Of a stretch of DNA of 31,904 nucleotides, positions 16,066-25,405 are shown in pieces. The notes below the pieces were generated by a model. It saw only the letters and a list, made by a program, of their open reading frames with translations. It had not been told where the DNA came from and did not search any database. Position numbers and translations under genes: made by a program. The number at the start of each line of letters is the position of its first letter. Position 1 is the first letter of the stretch. The DNA comes from Firmicutes bacterium CAG:341 (lineage in GTDB: Bacteria > Bacillota > Clostridia > Oscillospirales > Acutalibacteraceae): assembly GCA_000434995.1 (NCBI GenBank), contig FR895327.1, forward strand, positions 103,779 to 135,682, written 5' to 3'.

Positions 16066-16168
16066 ACAGAAAGTAACAATAAAATAAACAGCTTTTTTAA
16101 AATTATTTACATAAATATGACATTAGGTTTAAAAAACCAAACATAATTATCGTGATTTGTAACAAAAA

Positions 16169-16203
16169 AATAACAGCCGCCGAGTAAATCGGCGACTGTT
16201 ATT
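16169..16203 (-). terminator. Intrinsic terminator of the LRR-protein transcript
   Basis: The stem AATAACAG-c-CGCCGA pairs with TCGGCG-a-CTGTTATT around a 5-nt loop, with one C/A mismatch. On the minus strand it is followed by a T-rich run, placing it 4 nt after the stop of the leucine-rich-repeat gene. It separates the uvrBA side from the two-component operon. Confidence 0.88.
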
Positions 16204-16207
16204 AAAA

Positions 16208-17173
16208 TTAAAGATACATTTCAAGCGGTGTACCAATATAAGTTCTGCTGTCGGCTTTTTGAACCGACGGTGCTTTTACACTTGTGAGTTTTGTGCAATT
16301 TTCGAAAAAGCCATAATACTTTTCATCATAAGCACCCGGTATATTGGCATAATCTTTAAGTTCTTTAACATTGGCATTTATTGTAACCTTTGTAAGCTTT
16401 TTGCAATTGAAAAACATACCTTTTCCGACCTTTTTGACTGTTTTCGGAATTGTTATTTCTTTCAAACTCGAACCTGCAAAGCACATATCCCCAAGTGTTT
16501 TAATATTTTTAGGGATTGTGTAAGATTTAAGCGACTTGCAATTGCCGAAAAATCCATTAGGATAATTAACGAAATTATAGCTTGAAAGCTTTGTCAATGT
16601 TAAAGGAAGCTTAACGGATTTAAGTTTTTTACAGTTAAAGAAAATACCTGCACCAACATTTTTCGCTGTGCTTATATTTACGCTTTCGAGATATTTATTG
16701 TTGATAAAAGCATTATTACCAATTGACTTCACTTTTTTGGGAGCAGTAAATTTCTTGCCAACTTTTGCTGACGGATAAGCAATAAGCTTCGTGCCTTTTT
16801 TATCATAAAGAATACCGTTTTTTGAAGAATAATTTTTATTATTTTTATTTACGGTAATCTTTTCTAACTCTTTTGCATCCATAAAAGCAAAATCTTCAAT
16901 ATGAATAATATTTTCGCCTATTGTAATTTCTTTAACCTTATTGTTGTTAATACCTGACAATACCGTTACTTTTTTATTTCCGATTTTTTTAGGAATTGTA
17001 AGCTTTGCTTTATTGCCTTTGTACGAAGCCACCATAATTCCGTTATTATCGCCCGGATAATATTCAAAATCTTTACTTTTGGCAAAAGCAGAAAAATCCG
17101 CCATTGCAAAAGTTGATATTATAAGTAAAAGTGAAATAACGATTGATAAAGTCTTTTTTAAAGTATGTGTCAT
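16208..17173 (-). CDS. Secreted BspA-like leucine-rich repeat protein
   Basis: A 321-residue exported protein. A signal peptide of about 31 residues (KK n-region, then a hydrophobic core ending in FSAFA) is followed by repeats of the BspA/LRR_5 kind. Recurrent units are seen as NNAFINNKYLESVNIS, AGIFFNCKKLKSVKLP, GGFFGNCKSLKSYTIPKNIK-like and GKGMFFNCKKLTKVTIN blocks, about 23 residues apart with F-N/G-C-K-K-L at the turn. It is lysine-rich and has no LPXTG or other surface anchor, so it is released or loosely bound. Such proteins are common in gut Firmicutes and are usually thought to mediate binding. ATG follows AAAGGAAAG. It lies 25 nt after the DUF2804 gene and probably shares its transcript. 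Confidence 0.87.
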   Translation of the reverse strand: MTHTLKKTLSIVISLLLIISTFAMADFSAFAKSKDFEYYPGDNNGIMVASYKGNKAKLTIPKKIGNKKVTVLSGINNNKVKEITIGENIIHIEDFAFMDAKELEKITVNKNNKNYSSKNGILYDKKGTKLIAYPSAKVGKKFTAPKKVKSIGNNAFINNKYLESVNISTAKNVGAGIFFNCKKLKSVKLPLTLTKLSSYNFVNYPNGFFGNCKSLKSYTIPKNIKTLGDMCFAGSSLKEITIPKTVKKVGKGMFFNCKKLTKVTINANVKELKDYANIPGAYDEKYYGFFENCTKLTSVKAPSVQKADSRTYIGTPLEMYL

Positions 17174-17198
17174 AATCTTTCCTTTCTTTTAATGATTG

Positions 17199-18227
17199 TT
17201 AATACTTATTATGTACTTTTTCGGCAAAGCAGAGAAAATCTTTAATTCTGATAACGGTACCGTCATCAAGAACCGCCTTTCCGGTCATTTTGCCAAATAC
17301 TTGGTGCTGATTAGTCACAATCAAATCAAGCACGCTTGTATAATCACTGCGGTCAATAATCGGCTCAAACTTCATTTCAAATCTGCCGTCTGACGATGTA
17401 AAAGTCCACGGATCGATAAAATTATCACTGATATTAAACTTAACATCATCAATTTTATGTGCTACACCGTCATAAAAAATAACATTTTCGCTTGCGGCAG
17501 ATGTGTCACCGAAACCGTAACCGATATTAAAGCCAAAGCGATGACCGCCAATATCACCCGAGCCTGAACCCCAATACCAAACATTGTCATAGGTCCAAAC
17601 CCCTCTGCCCCAGTCAAGTGCGCCGAAATCTGTTTCAGGTGAAAATTCATACAGTTTTCCACCATATAAAACCTTGCCCGACGCTCTCATACAATTTATT
17701 TTTTGATTATAGTAAAATGCTTTTTTATCCGTTTTAAACGGAGTTGCAATTACCATAGTATCATCATTCAAACTTTCAAGCGTGATATTTGCTTTTAAGC
17801 CCTTACCGCCGTCAAATTCCGGAAAATCGCAGCGGATAATACGCTTACCGTCACGAACTAAAAATTCAATTCCGAGTTTGGAATTATATGTTTTCACATC
17901 ACCAAACGATGAATCACTCGGCATATGAAGCCTGCCTAACGGAAACGGCAGAATGTTTCCCTGCGTATGCTCCCTCGGTACAGAAAAATCAAGAAAGCTT
18001 ACGCTGTCAAGTTCAATATATCCAAGGTCAGAAACAGTAAAGCAAACAGCAATATTGTTTTTATTTGATATAACAGAATAATAATCCCATTCTTTAATAC
18101 GGGTAATCCTCTTTTTAATATCTTTTCTGCTATAAGTCTGCACAAGGCTCTTGCTCCACCCCGGCTCACGCAAAGTTCCGTCAATATTCAACAACGGTTG
18201 TTTAGATGTAACTAAATGATTTCTCAT
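17199..18227 (-). CDS. DUF2804 domain-containing protein
   Basis: A 342-residue cytoplasmic protein without a signal peptide. The conserved DUF2804 features include the early LLNIDGTLREPGWS segment, FFDFS-like LDFSVPREHTQGN, and the tryptophan-rich GALDWGRGVWTYDNVWYWGSGSG stretch near 220-240. Sequence after that reads like a beta-sandwich or lipocalin-like fold. The family has no established biochemical role; some members are annotated near lipid or carotenoid-like proteins. The start ATG is 6 nt after a run of seven G residues that acts as the ribosome site. It lies only 34 nt after uvrA, with no terminator between, so read-through from uvrBA is likely. Confidence 0.82.
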   Translation of the reverse strand: MRNHLVTSKQPLLNIDGTLREPGWSKSLVQTYSRKDIKKRITRIKEWDYYSVISNKNNIAVCFTVSDLGYIELDSVSFLDFSVPREHTQGNILPFPLGRLHMPSDSSFGDVKTYNSKLGIEFLVRDGKRIIRCDFPEFDGGKGLKANITLESLNDDTMVIATPFKTDKKAFYYNQKINCMRASGKVLYGGKLYEFSPETDFGALDWGRGVWTYDNVWYWGSGSGDIGGHRFGFNIGYGFGDTSAASENVIFYDGVAHKIDDVKFNISDNFIDPWTFTSSDGRFEMKFEPIIDRSDYTSVLDLIVTNQHQVFGKMTGKAVLDDGTVIRIKDFLCFAEKVHNKY

Positions 18228-18261
18228 AAATATCCCCCCCTTATGAATACTTAAAAGATGT

Positions 18262-21087
18262 TTATTTATTATCTAATAGCGGTTTAAGATATTGCCCTGT
18301 GTATGATTTTTCACAAGCGGCAATTTCTTCAGGTGTACCTGTGGCTACAATTGTGCCGCCGCCTTTACCGCCCTCAGGCCCTAAATCAATAATATAATCG
18401 GCAGTTTTGATTATATCCAAATTATGCTCAATCACAACTACGGTATTGCCTGAATTAACAAGCATATCAAGAACAGTAGTTAATCTGTGAACATCGGCAG
18501 TATGAAGCCCTGTTGTAGGCTCATCAAGAATATAAATGGTTTTGCCTGTACTTCTTTTTGAAAGTTCGGTTGCAAGCTTAACTCTCTGCGCTTCACCGCC
18601 TGATAAAGTAGTGGCACTTTGACCTATTTTGATATATCCCAAGCCAACATCCTGAAGTGTTTTAAGCTTGCGGTATATTTTAGGCTGTGCTTCAAAGAAT
18701 TTTGCGCCCTCATCAACAGTCATCTCAAGTACATCAAAAATTGATTTGCCCTTAAATTTAACTTCAAGCGTTTCCCTGTTATATCTTTTACCGCCGCAAA
18801 CTTCACAAGGTACATATACATCGGCAAGAAAGTGCATTTCTATTTTAACAATACCATCACCCTCACACGCTTCACATCTGCCGCCTTTAACATTAAATGA
18901 AAAACGGTTAGCCTTATATCCTTTTTGTTTTGCGTCGGCAGTCTGTGCATAAAGTTCCCTAATATCATTAAACACACCCGTATATGTTGCAGGATTGGAA
19001 CGCGGCGTTCTTCCGATTGGTGACTGGTCGATATTTATAACTTTATCAAGGTTATCTGCACCTGTTATCTTATCAAATTTGCCGGGTCTTTTCTTTGCAC
19101 CGTTTAAGGTATTCGCCAAATATTTATATAAAATTTCATTTACAAGGCTTGATTTACCCGAACCTGAAACACCTGTAACCGCAATGAATTTACCAAGCGG
19201 AAATTCAACATCTATATTTTTCAGATTGTTTTCCTGCGCGCCGAAAACAGTTAGCTTTTTACCATTACCTGCTCTGCGCTTTTCAGGAACGGGTATTTTG
19301 CGCTTTCCGCTTAAATACATACCTGTAATTGACTTGTCGCAGTTAATAATATCATCCACACTGCCTGCTGCAATGAGTTCACCGCCGTTAACACCTGCTC
19401 CGGGGCCTATATCAACAATAAAATCGGCATTTCGCATGGTATCCTCATCATGCTCAACCACAATAAGCGTGTTACCCAAATCACGCAGACTTTTAAGCGT
19501 ACCTAACAGCTTATCATTATCTCTTTGATGAAGACCGATTGACGGTTCATCAAGAATATAAAGTACACCCATAAGTGAAGAACCTATTTGCGTAGCAAGG
19601 CGGATACGCTGTGCCTCACCGCCGGAAAGAGTAGATGCCTCGCGTGAAAGCGAAAGATAATCAAGCCCTACACTGTTAAGGAAATTAAGCCTTTGCCTTA
19701 TTTCATTTACAACAAGTTTACCTATCATCTGCTGGCGGGAGGTAAGTTCAAGATTATTTATAAATTCAAGTTCCTCTGAAATCGGCATTGAGCAAAATTC
19801 GTATATATTCTTTCCGCCGACAGTAACGCTCATAATTTCAGGCGTAAGCCTTGCGCCCTTACAATCAGGGCAGACGCAAGTTGTCATAACAGCTTCAATA
19901 TCGCCTCTTGCCCATTCACTGTTCGTGCTTTCATACCTGCGCTTAAGGTTAGGTATAACGCCCTCAAAATCCGTCTGATAATCGCCTGTACCGTATGAAG
20001 TAACGCGTTTCATTTTAAGCTTTTTACCGCCTGTACCGTAAAGAATGGCGCGAAGTCCGTCTTTAGGTATCATATCAACAGGCACATCAAGCGAAAAACC
20101 GTATTCCTTTGCAAGCCCTTCATAGTACATTTTTGCAATTGTACCGTCTTTAATATTCCAACCGGAAGCTTTTACTGCGCCTTGGTTGATAGAAAGCTTT
20201 TTATTAGGAATTACTAAATCAGGGTCAATCTCTCTGTATGAACCCAAACCACCGCATTTTTTACAAGCACCGAAAGGATTGTTAAATGAAAACATCCTCG
20301 GACTCATTTCTTCAATCACGGCACCATGCTCCGGGCAGGCATAGTTAAGTGAAAAAAGTTCTTCCCTGTCACCTACAATATCAATTAAAACATTACCTTC
20401 GGCAAGGTGAGTTGCTGTTTCAATTGAATCAGTCAATCTTGATTTAATATCGCTATTTATTACAAGTCTGTCAACTATAACATCAATATTATGCTTTTTA
20501 TTCTTTTCAAGTTTAATTTCTTCGCTTAAATCATATACAGAACCGTCAATTCTTGCACGCACAAATCCTGATTTACGAATAGAATCAATTTCTTTTACAA
20601 ATTCACCCTTGCGCCCTTTAACAATAGGAGCCATAATTTGAATACGCGTTTTTTCTTCAAGCTCCATAACTCTGTCAACAATTTGGTCAACTGTTTGCTG
20701 TGTAATCTCCCTGCCGCATTTGGTACAATGCGGAGTACCGATACGAGCATATAAAAGCCTTAAATAATCATAAATTTCAGTTACGGTGCCGACGGTTGAG
20801 CGCGGATTTCGACTTGTGGTTTTTTGGTCAATTGAAATTGCAGGTGATAAACCGTCTATATAGTCTACATCAGGCTTTTCCATTTGGCCGAGAAACTGCC
20901 TTGCATATGATGACAGCGACTCAACATACCTGCGCTGCCCTTCGGCATAGATAGTATCAAAAGCAAGGCTTGATTTACCCGAACCCGAAAGTCCTGTAAA
21001 AACAATAAGCTTATCCCTTGGTATAGTCAAATCAATATTTTTTAAATTATGCTCTCTTGCGCCTTTAATCACTATGTTTTTATTCAT
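18262..21087 (-). CDS. uvrA: Excinuclease ABC subunit A
   Basis: A 941-residue damage-recognition ATPase of nucleotide excision repair, which loads UvrB at lesions. Two ABC ATPase modules are visible: Walker A GLSGSGKSS (about 32-40) and GVSGSGKSS (about 643), each with an LSGGEAQR signature and an ILDEPS/ILDEPT Walker B. Zinc-finger cysteine pairs occur in the regions CTKCGREI, CPEHG/CKKCGG, CPDCKG and CEACEG-CEVCGG. The length is standard. The frame opens at a GTG (21093), but the ATG at 21087 has AAAGGA at 8-nt spacing and is preferred. It follows uvrB by 17 nt in the same transcript. Confidence 0.98.
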   Translation of the reverse strand: MNKNIVIKGAREHNLKNIDLTIPRDKLIVFTGLSGSGKSSLAFDTIYAEGQRRYVESLSSYARQFLGQMEKPDVDYIDGLSPAISIDQKTTSRNPRSTVGTVTEIYDYLRLLYARIGTPHCTKCGREITQQTVDQIVDRVMELEEKTRIQIMAPIVKGRKGEFVKEIDSIRKSGFVRARIDGSVYDLSEEIKLEKNKKHNIDVIVDRLVINSDIKSRLTDSIETATHLAEGNVLIDIVGDREELFSLNYACPEHGAVIEEMSPRMFSFNNPFGACKKCGGLGSYREIDPDLVIPNKKLSINQGAVKASGWNIKDGTIAKMYYEGLAKEYGFSLDVPVDMIPKDGLRAILYGTGGKKLKMKRVTSYGTGDYQTDFEGVIPNLKRRYESTNSEWARGDIEAVMTTCVCPDCKGARLTPEIMSVTVGGKNIYEFCSMPISEELEFINNLELTSRQQMIGKLVVNEIRQRLNFLNSVGLDYLSLSREASTLSGGEAQRIRLATQIGSSLMGVLYILDEPSIGLHQRDNDKLLGTLKSLRDLGNTLIVVEHDEDTMRNADFIVDIGPGAGVNGGELIAAGSVDDIINCDKSITGMYLSGKRKIPVPEKRRAGNGKKLTVFGAQENNLKNIDVEFPLGKFIAVTGVSGSGKSSLVNEILYKYLANTLNGAKKRPGKFDKITGADNLDKVINIDQSPIGRTPRSNPATYTGVFNDIRELYAQTADAKQKGYKANRFSFNVKGGRCEACEGDGIVKIEMHFLADVYVPCEVCGGKRYNRETLEVKFKGKSIFDVLEMTVDEGAKFFEAQPKIYRKLKTLQDVGLGYIKIGQSATTLSGGEAQRVKLATELSKRSTGKTIYILDEPTTGLHTADVHRLTTVLDMLVNSGNTVVVIEHNLDIIKTADYIIDLGPEGGKGGGTIVATGTPEEIAACEKSYTGQYLKPLLDNK

Positions 21088-21104
21088 TGTCACATTCCTT
21101 TCGT

Positions 21105-23063
21105 TTATTTTTTGCCTTCAAGTTCGGCAATTTGGTCACGAAGATATGCGGCATGTTCAAATTCAAGCAACTTTGCCGCTTCTTTCATTTCTTTTGTCAG
21201 TTCGGCAATCATCAGCTGGCGTTCTTTCTTTGAAAGGTGCTTTTTCTTGCCTTCAAGCTTTTCTTTAGATGTAATTTCAATAATTTGATGAACATCTTTT
21301 TTAATTGTTTTAGGTGTAATTCCGTGTTCGGTATTATATTTTTCCTGAATTTCACGCCTGCGAAGAGTTTCGGTAATTGCTCTTTCCATAGACGGAGTTA
21401 CACTGTCGGCATACATAATAACTTCTCCGTGTTCATTTCTTGCCGCTCTGCCAATAGTTTGCACAAGCGATGTTTCGCTTCTTAAAAATCCTTCTTTATC
21501 GGCATCAAGAATTGCAACAAGTGATACTTCAGGTATATCAAGCCCTTCACGCAAAAGGTTAATACCTACAAGCACATCAAATTCACCTAAACGAAGGTCA
21601 CGGATAATTTCCATTCTTTCAATAGTATCAATATCGTGGTGCATATATCTTACTTTTACACCAAAACCTTCAAGATACTGCGTCAAATCCTCCGCCATAG
21701 CTTTGGTAAGGGTAGTAACAAGCACCCTTTCTTTAGCGGCAGCACGAGTATTTATTTCTGATAAAAGGTCATCCATTTGGTCTTCCGTCGGTTTAACGGT
21801 AATAATAGGGTCAAGCAAACCGGTAGGGCGAATAACCTGTTCAACAATTTGTGCGCTGTGTTCCCTTTCAAACTGACCGGGTGTAGCAGAAGTGAAAATA
21901 ACCTGATTTATCTTTTTATAAAACTCATCAAACATAAGAGGGCGGTTATCAAGCGCACTCGGAAGTCTAAAACCATATTCCACAAGACTTTCTTTTCTTG
22001 CTCTGTCACCTGCATACATACCTCTGACTTGCGGAAGCATTACATGGCTTTCATCACAAAAAAGAAGAAAATCATCAGGCATATAATCAATAAGTGTAAA
22101 CGGAGCTTCACCTGGTTTTCTGCCGCTCATTACGGCAGAATAGTTTTCAATTCCCTTGCAAAAGCCTGTTTCCCTAAGCATTTCAATATCATTCATTGTT
22201 CGCTCTTTAATTCGCTGTGCTTCAAGAAGTTTGCCTTTTGCTTCAAATTCACTTACGCGTTCAACCATTTCATTATATATTTTATCTATTGCTTTATTCA
22301 TTTTTTCAGGGCCGACAACATAGTGCGAAGCCGGATAAATTGCAACATGCGAAAGTATGCCCTCAACTTTTCCCGTAAGCGGCTGAATTTCACAAATTCT
22401 GTCTATTTCATCGCCGAAAAATTCAACTCTGATTGCTGTACCGTTAGAACCGGCAGGGAAAATTTCAACAGTATCTCCCCGAACCCTGAATTTATTTCTG
22501 ACAAAGTTAATATCGTTTCTTTCATATTGAATTGAAACAAGTTTTTCAATAAGCTTATCACGCCCGTAATCCATACCGGCACGAAGCGAAATAACCATAC
22601 TTTTATAATCAATCGGGTCACCTATTGAATAAATACACGACACCGAAGCTACTATAATAACATCTCGCCTTTCAAACAAGGCGGAAGTAGCCGAATGGCG
22701 AAGCTTGTCTATTTCATCGTTAATGGATGAATCCTTTTCAATATAAGTATCAGTCGTAGGAACATAAGCTTCAGGCTGATAGTAATCATAATACGAAACA
22801 AAATATTCAACTGCATTTTCAGGAAAAAATTCTCTGAACTCACTGCAAAGCTGAGCCGCAAGTGTTTTATTATGCGCAAGCACAAGAGTCGGGCGATTAA
22901 CTTTTTCAATAATATTAGCCATAGTAAAGGTTTTACCGGAGCCTGTTACGCCCATCAGTGTTTGCTCTTTATCACCGGCAAGCACACCCTTTACAAGTGA
23001 ATCAATAGCCTGCGGTTGATCACCGGTCGGCTTATACTTACTAACTAATTTAAACTTATCCAT
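21105..23063 (-). CDS. uvrB: Excinuclease ABC subunit B
   Basis: A 652-residue helicase-like subunit of the UvrABC excision system. Motif I GVTGSGKTFT is at about 38-47. The beta-hairpin region YYDYYQPEAYVP is at about 94-105 and inserts between DNA strands. The motif II-type CDESH, the motif V/VI region TIGRAARNEHG and the C-terminal UVR motif (KEAAKLLEFEHAAYLRDQI) that contacts UvrC complete the protein. The start is ATG at 23063; a TTG three codons upstream is also open. Read from a promoter at 23111-23139. No GAAC-N4-GTTC LexA box was seen in the 195-nt upstream gap. Confidence 0.98.
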   Translation of the reverse strand: MDKFKLVSKYKPTGDQPQAIDSLVKGVLAGDKEQTLMGVTGSGKTFTMANIIEKVNRPTLVLAHNKTLAAQLCSEFREFFPENAVEYFVSYYDYYQPEAYVPTTDTYIEKDSSINDEIDKLRHSATSALFERRDVIIVASVSCIYSIGDPIDYKSMVISLRAGMDYGRDKLIEKLVSIQYERNDINFVRNKFRVRGDTVEIFPAGSNGTAIRVEFFGDEIDRICEIQPLTGKVEGILSHVAIYPASHYVVGPEKMNKAIDKIYNEMVERVSEFEAKGKLLEAQRIKERTMNDIEMLRETGFCKGIENYSAVMSGRKPGEAPFTLIDYMPDDFLLFCDESHVMLPQVRGMYAGDRARKESLVEYGFRLPSALDNRPLMFDEFYKKINQVIFTSATPGQFEREHSAQIVEQVIRPTGLLDPIITVKPTEDQMDDLLSEINTRAAAKERVLVTTLTKAMAEDLTQYLEGFGVKVRYMHHDIDTIERMEIIRDLRLGEFDVLVGINLLREGLDIPEVSLVAILDADKEGFLRSETSLVQTIGRAARNEHGEVIMYADSVTPSMERAITETLRRREIQEKYNTEHGITPKTIKKDVHQIIEITSKEKLEGKKKHLSKKERQLMIAELTKEMKEAAKLLEFEHAAYLRDQIAELEGKK

Positions 23064-23110
23064 ATATATCAAACCTATCTCTTTTGGATATAATATTCCA
23101 TATTTAAAAT

Positions 23111-23139
23111 ATTATAATATATTCTTTGCAAAAACGCAA
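23111..23139 (-). promoter_or_regulatory. Promoter of uvrB-uvrA
   Basis: On the minus strand TTGCGT (23134-23139), a 17-bp spacer and a perfect TATAAT (23111-23116), giving a leader of about 40 nt. A near-palindrome GGATATAATATTCC at 23086-23099 lies in the leader but is AT-rich and may be chance. Confidence 0.65.
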
Positions 23140-23163
23140 TACTTTGCACGGTAATGACAGTAT

Positions 23164-23191
23164 TTGACATCTTCTTTACAAAAAATAATTA
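23164..23191 (+). promoter_or_regulatory. Possible promoter of upp-uracil permease operon
   Basis: TTGACA at 23164-23169, then 16 bp, then TAATTA (23186-23191). The -10 is mediocre. An alternative with TTGTTG at 23206 and TATGAT at 23227 has a short 15-bp spacer. No PyrR-type attenuator hairpin was recognised. Confidence 0.4.
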
Positions 23192-23267
23192 CAACTGTGT
23201 AACCTTTGTTGTTTATTTAGACATAATATGATAAAATTTGAGCAAAAAGATTTTGGAGGATATATTT

Positions 23268-23900
23268 ATGGAAAGAAAAGTAGTCATTTTTGACCATCCG
23301 CTTATCCAGCATAAACTCAGCATTCTTCGTGATGAAAAAACAAGCACAAAAGACTTTCGTGAACTTGTTAACGAAATTGCAATGCTTATGACATTTGAAG
23401 CAACAAGAGATTTACCGACAGAGCAAGTTGAAGTTAAAACACCTTGCGGAATTGCAAAGTGCAATCATATTGCCGGCAGAAAGCTTGCATTTGTACCTAT
23501 TCTTCGTGCAGGTTTAGGAATGGTTGACGGATGTGTAAGCCTTGTTCCTGCTGCGAGAATCGGACATATCGGTTTATACAGAGATGAAACAACACATACA
23601 CCTGTTGAGTATTATTGCAAATTACCAAAGGATATTGACCAAAGAGATGTTTATGTTGTAGACCCAATGCTTGCAACAGGCGGTTCTGCAATTGACGCTA
23701 TCAGTCAAATTAAATTAAGAAACCCAAGAAAGATTGTATTTATGTGCATTATCGCAGCACCTGAAGGACTCGAAGCTCTTAAAAAAGCCCACCCTGATGT
23801 TGACATTTACTGTGCTTCGCTTGATGAAAAACTTAATGACGATGCATATATCATTCCGGGCCTTGGTGACGCAGGTGACAGAATTTTCGGTACTAAATAG
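23268..23900 (+). CDS. upp: Uracil phosphoribosyltransferase
   Basis: A 210-residue salvage enzyme converting uracil and PRPP to UMP. The chosen ATG at 23268 lies 7 nt after GGAGGA; the frame is open for ten more codons but without a ribosome site. The N-terminal HPLIQHKLSILRDEKT, the PILRAGLGMVDG segment, the PRPP-binding loop DPMLATGGSAIDAI (about 131-144) and the C-terminal uracil loop region PGLGDAGDRIFGT are all typical. Length matches UPRTs (about 209). The uracil permease gene follows after 64 nt, so uptake and salvage are co-expressed. Confidence 0.97.
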   Translation: MERKVVIFDHPLIQHKLSILRDEKTSTKDFRELVNEIAMLMTFEATRDLPTEQVEVKTPCGIAKCNHIAGRKLAFVPILRAGLGMVDGCVSLVPAARIGHIGLYRDETTHTPVEYYCKLPKDIDQRDVYVVDPMLATGGSAIDAISQIKLRNPRKIVFMCIIAAPEGLEALKKAHPDVDIYCASLDEKLNDDAYIIPGLGDAGDRIFGTK

Positions 23901-23964
23901 TTTTAAGTTTAAAGCTATTTTCTATATCATTACAAAATTTAATATTTTTAGGAGGACTTGAAAA

Positions 23965-25338
23965 ATGTCTAACAAACCAAAAGTCGGCAAAGACGGCATC
24001 TATGATGCAAGACAGCTCGGCACACCAAAAATGGTTGTACTCGGTTTCCAGCATATGTTTGCTATGTTCGGCGCAACTGTTACAGTACCTCTTCTTACTG
24101 GCTTAAGTATTTCAACAACACTTTTGTTTGCAGGCTTGGGTACACTTTTGTTCCACTGTCTTACCAAGTTTAAAGTACCGGCATTCCTCGGCTCATCATT
24201 CGCATTTTTAGGTGGTTATGCAGCAGTAGCACCAATGGCTAAAGACGGAACACCTAATACAGAAATGTTGCCTTATGCTTGCCTCGGCGTAGCGTGTGCA
24301 GGTCTTATTTACCTTATTCTTGCCGCTTTGATTAAAGCTGTGGGAATCAACAAAATTATGAAGCTTTTCCCTCCTGTTGTAACAGGCCCGATTATTATAG
24401 CAATCGGCTTGGGACTTGCACCGTCAGCAGTAAACAATTGCAGAAATAACTGGTGGCTTGCAGTAGTAGCACTTGTACTCGTAATTGTATTCAACATTTT
24501 CGGTAAAGGTATGATTAAGATTATACCTATTCTTCTTGGTATAATCGGTGCATATCTCACAGCAGTTGTAGTAGGTAACATCGGCGGAGTTGAAAGCTTT
24601 GCTATTGACTTCACAGGTGTTAAAGAAGCTGCTTGGATTGGTTTCCCAATCGAATGGTCATCAACCGTATTCGGCGGTGTTCATAACAGCGGCAAAGCAA
24701 TCTCTGCAATCATCGCACTTGTTCCTATTTCAATTGCAACAATGATGGAGCATATCGGTGATATTTCAGCTATCTCTGCTACTTGTAAGAAAAACTATAT
24801 TCAGGACCCGGGACTTCACAGAACTCTTTTAGGTGACGGCCTTGCAACAACTCTTGCTTCTCTCTTCGGTGCTCCTGCTAACACTACATACGGTGAAAAC
24901 ACAGGTGTACTTGCCCTTTCAAAAGTATATGACCCAAGAGTAGTAAGAATTGCAGCATACTTTGCAATGGCATTCTCATTCTGCCCTAAATTCGCGGCAA
25001 TTATTGAGTCAATTCCTGGTGCAGTAGTAGGCGGTATCTCTTTCGTTCTTTACGGTATGATTTCTGCTATCGGTGTAAGAAATGTTGTTGAAGCAAAGGT
25101 TGATTTTTCAAAAGCAAGAAATACTATTATTGCAGCTGTTATCCTTGTAGTAGCACTCGGCCTTACAGACGGCATTACATTCACCGTAGGCGGCCACAAT
25201 ATTACTCTTACAGCACTTGCTGTTGCTTCAATCGCAGGTATCGTTCTTAACCTTATCTTCCCTGAAAAAGACTTTGACCCTGAAAAAGCATTTAATGCCG
25301 ATACAGTATCAAAGCAAATTGAACTTGAAAAAAAATAA
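23965..25338 (+). CDS. uraA: Uracil permease (NCS2/UraA family)
   Basis: A 457-residue polytopic membrane protein importing uracil, probably with protons. Family signatures are QHMFAMFGATVTVPLLTG near the start, the FLGSSFAFLGG segment, MMEHIGDISAISA with the substrate-site glutamate, and TTYGENTGVLALSKVYDPRV. Twelve to fourteen hydrophobic segments are visible. It is slightly longer than typical UraA/PyrP (about 430) because of a charged C-terminal tail. AGGAGG precedes the ATG. Xanthine transport is possible in this family, but the upp neighbour strongly favours uracil. Confidence 0.94.
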   Translation: MSNKPKVGKDGIYDARQLGTPKMVVLGFQHMFAMFGATVTVPLLTGLSISTTLLFAGLGTLLFHCLTKFKVPAFLGSSFAFLGGYAAVAPMAKDGTPNTEMLPYACLGVACAGLIYLILAALIKAVGINKIMKLFPPVVTGPIIIAIGLGLAPSAVNNCRNNWWLAVVALVLVIVFNIFGKGMIKIIPILLGIIGAYLTAVVVGNIGGVESFAIDFTGVKEAAWIGFPIEWSSTVFGGVHNSGKAISAIIALVPISIATMMEHIGDISAISATCKKNYIQDPGLHRTLLGDGLATTLASLFGAPANTTYGENTGVLALSKVYDPRVVRIAAYFAMAFSFCPKFAAIIESIPGAVVGGISFVLYGMISAIGVRNVVEAKVDFSKARNTIIAAVILVVALGLTDGITFTVGGHNITLTALAVASIAGIVLNLIFPEKDFDPEKAFNADTVSKQIELEKK

Positions 25339-25345
25339 AATAACA

Positions 25346-25378
25346 AATAAAAAGGTGGGAAATTCTCACCTTTTTATT
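25346..25378 (+). terminator. Intrinsic terminator of upp-uraA
   Basis: The stem AATAAAAAGGTG pairs with CACCTTTTTATT around a 9-nt centre that can extend the pairing, and is followed by a T-rich tail. It lies 8 nt after the permease stop, before the next gene. Confidence 0.88.
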
Positions 25379-25405
25379 TACTGATTTAATGAAAGAGGTA
25401 AAATT

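Noticed and set aside
16120..16142. Inverted repeat GGTTT/AAACC upstream of the lipoprotein operon
   Set aside because: Arms are short and A/T-dominated, and it lies too far from the -10 to be called a site with confidence.
18995..19528. 177-codon open frame on the plus strand
   Set aside because: Antisense to the second ATPase module of uvrA; composition is that of a shadow frame.
21777..22535. 252-codon open frame on the plus strand
   Set aside because: It lies wholly antisense to uvrB, whose motifs are intact, and its translation is Phe/Asn/Lys-rich without recognisable motifs or a ribosome site.
23086..23099. GGATATAATATTCC near-palindrome in the uvrB leader as an SOS box
   Set aside because: It does not contain GAAC-N4-GTTC and is mostly A/T, so a LexA site is not supported.
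23073..23267. PyrR-type attenuator before upp
   Set aside because: No terminator/antiterminator stems or U-tract were found in the gap.
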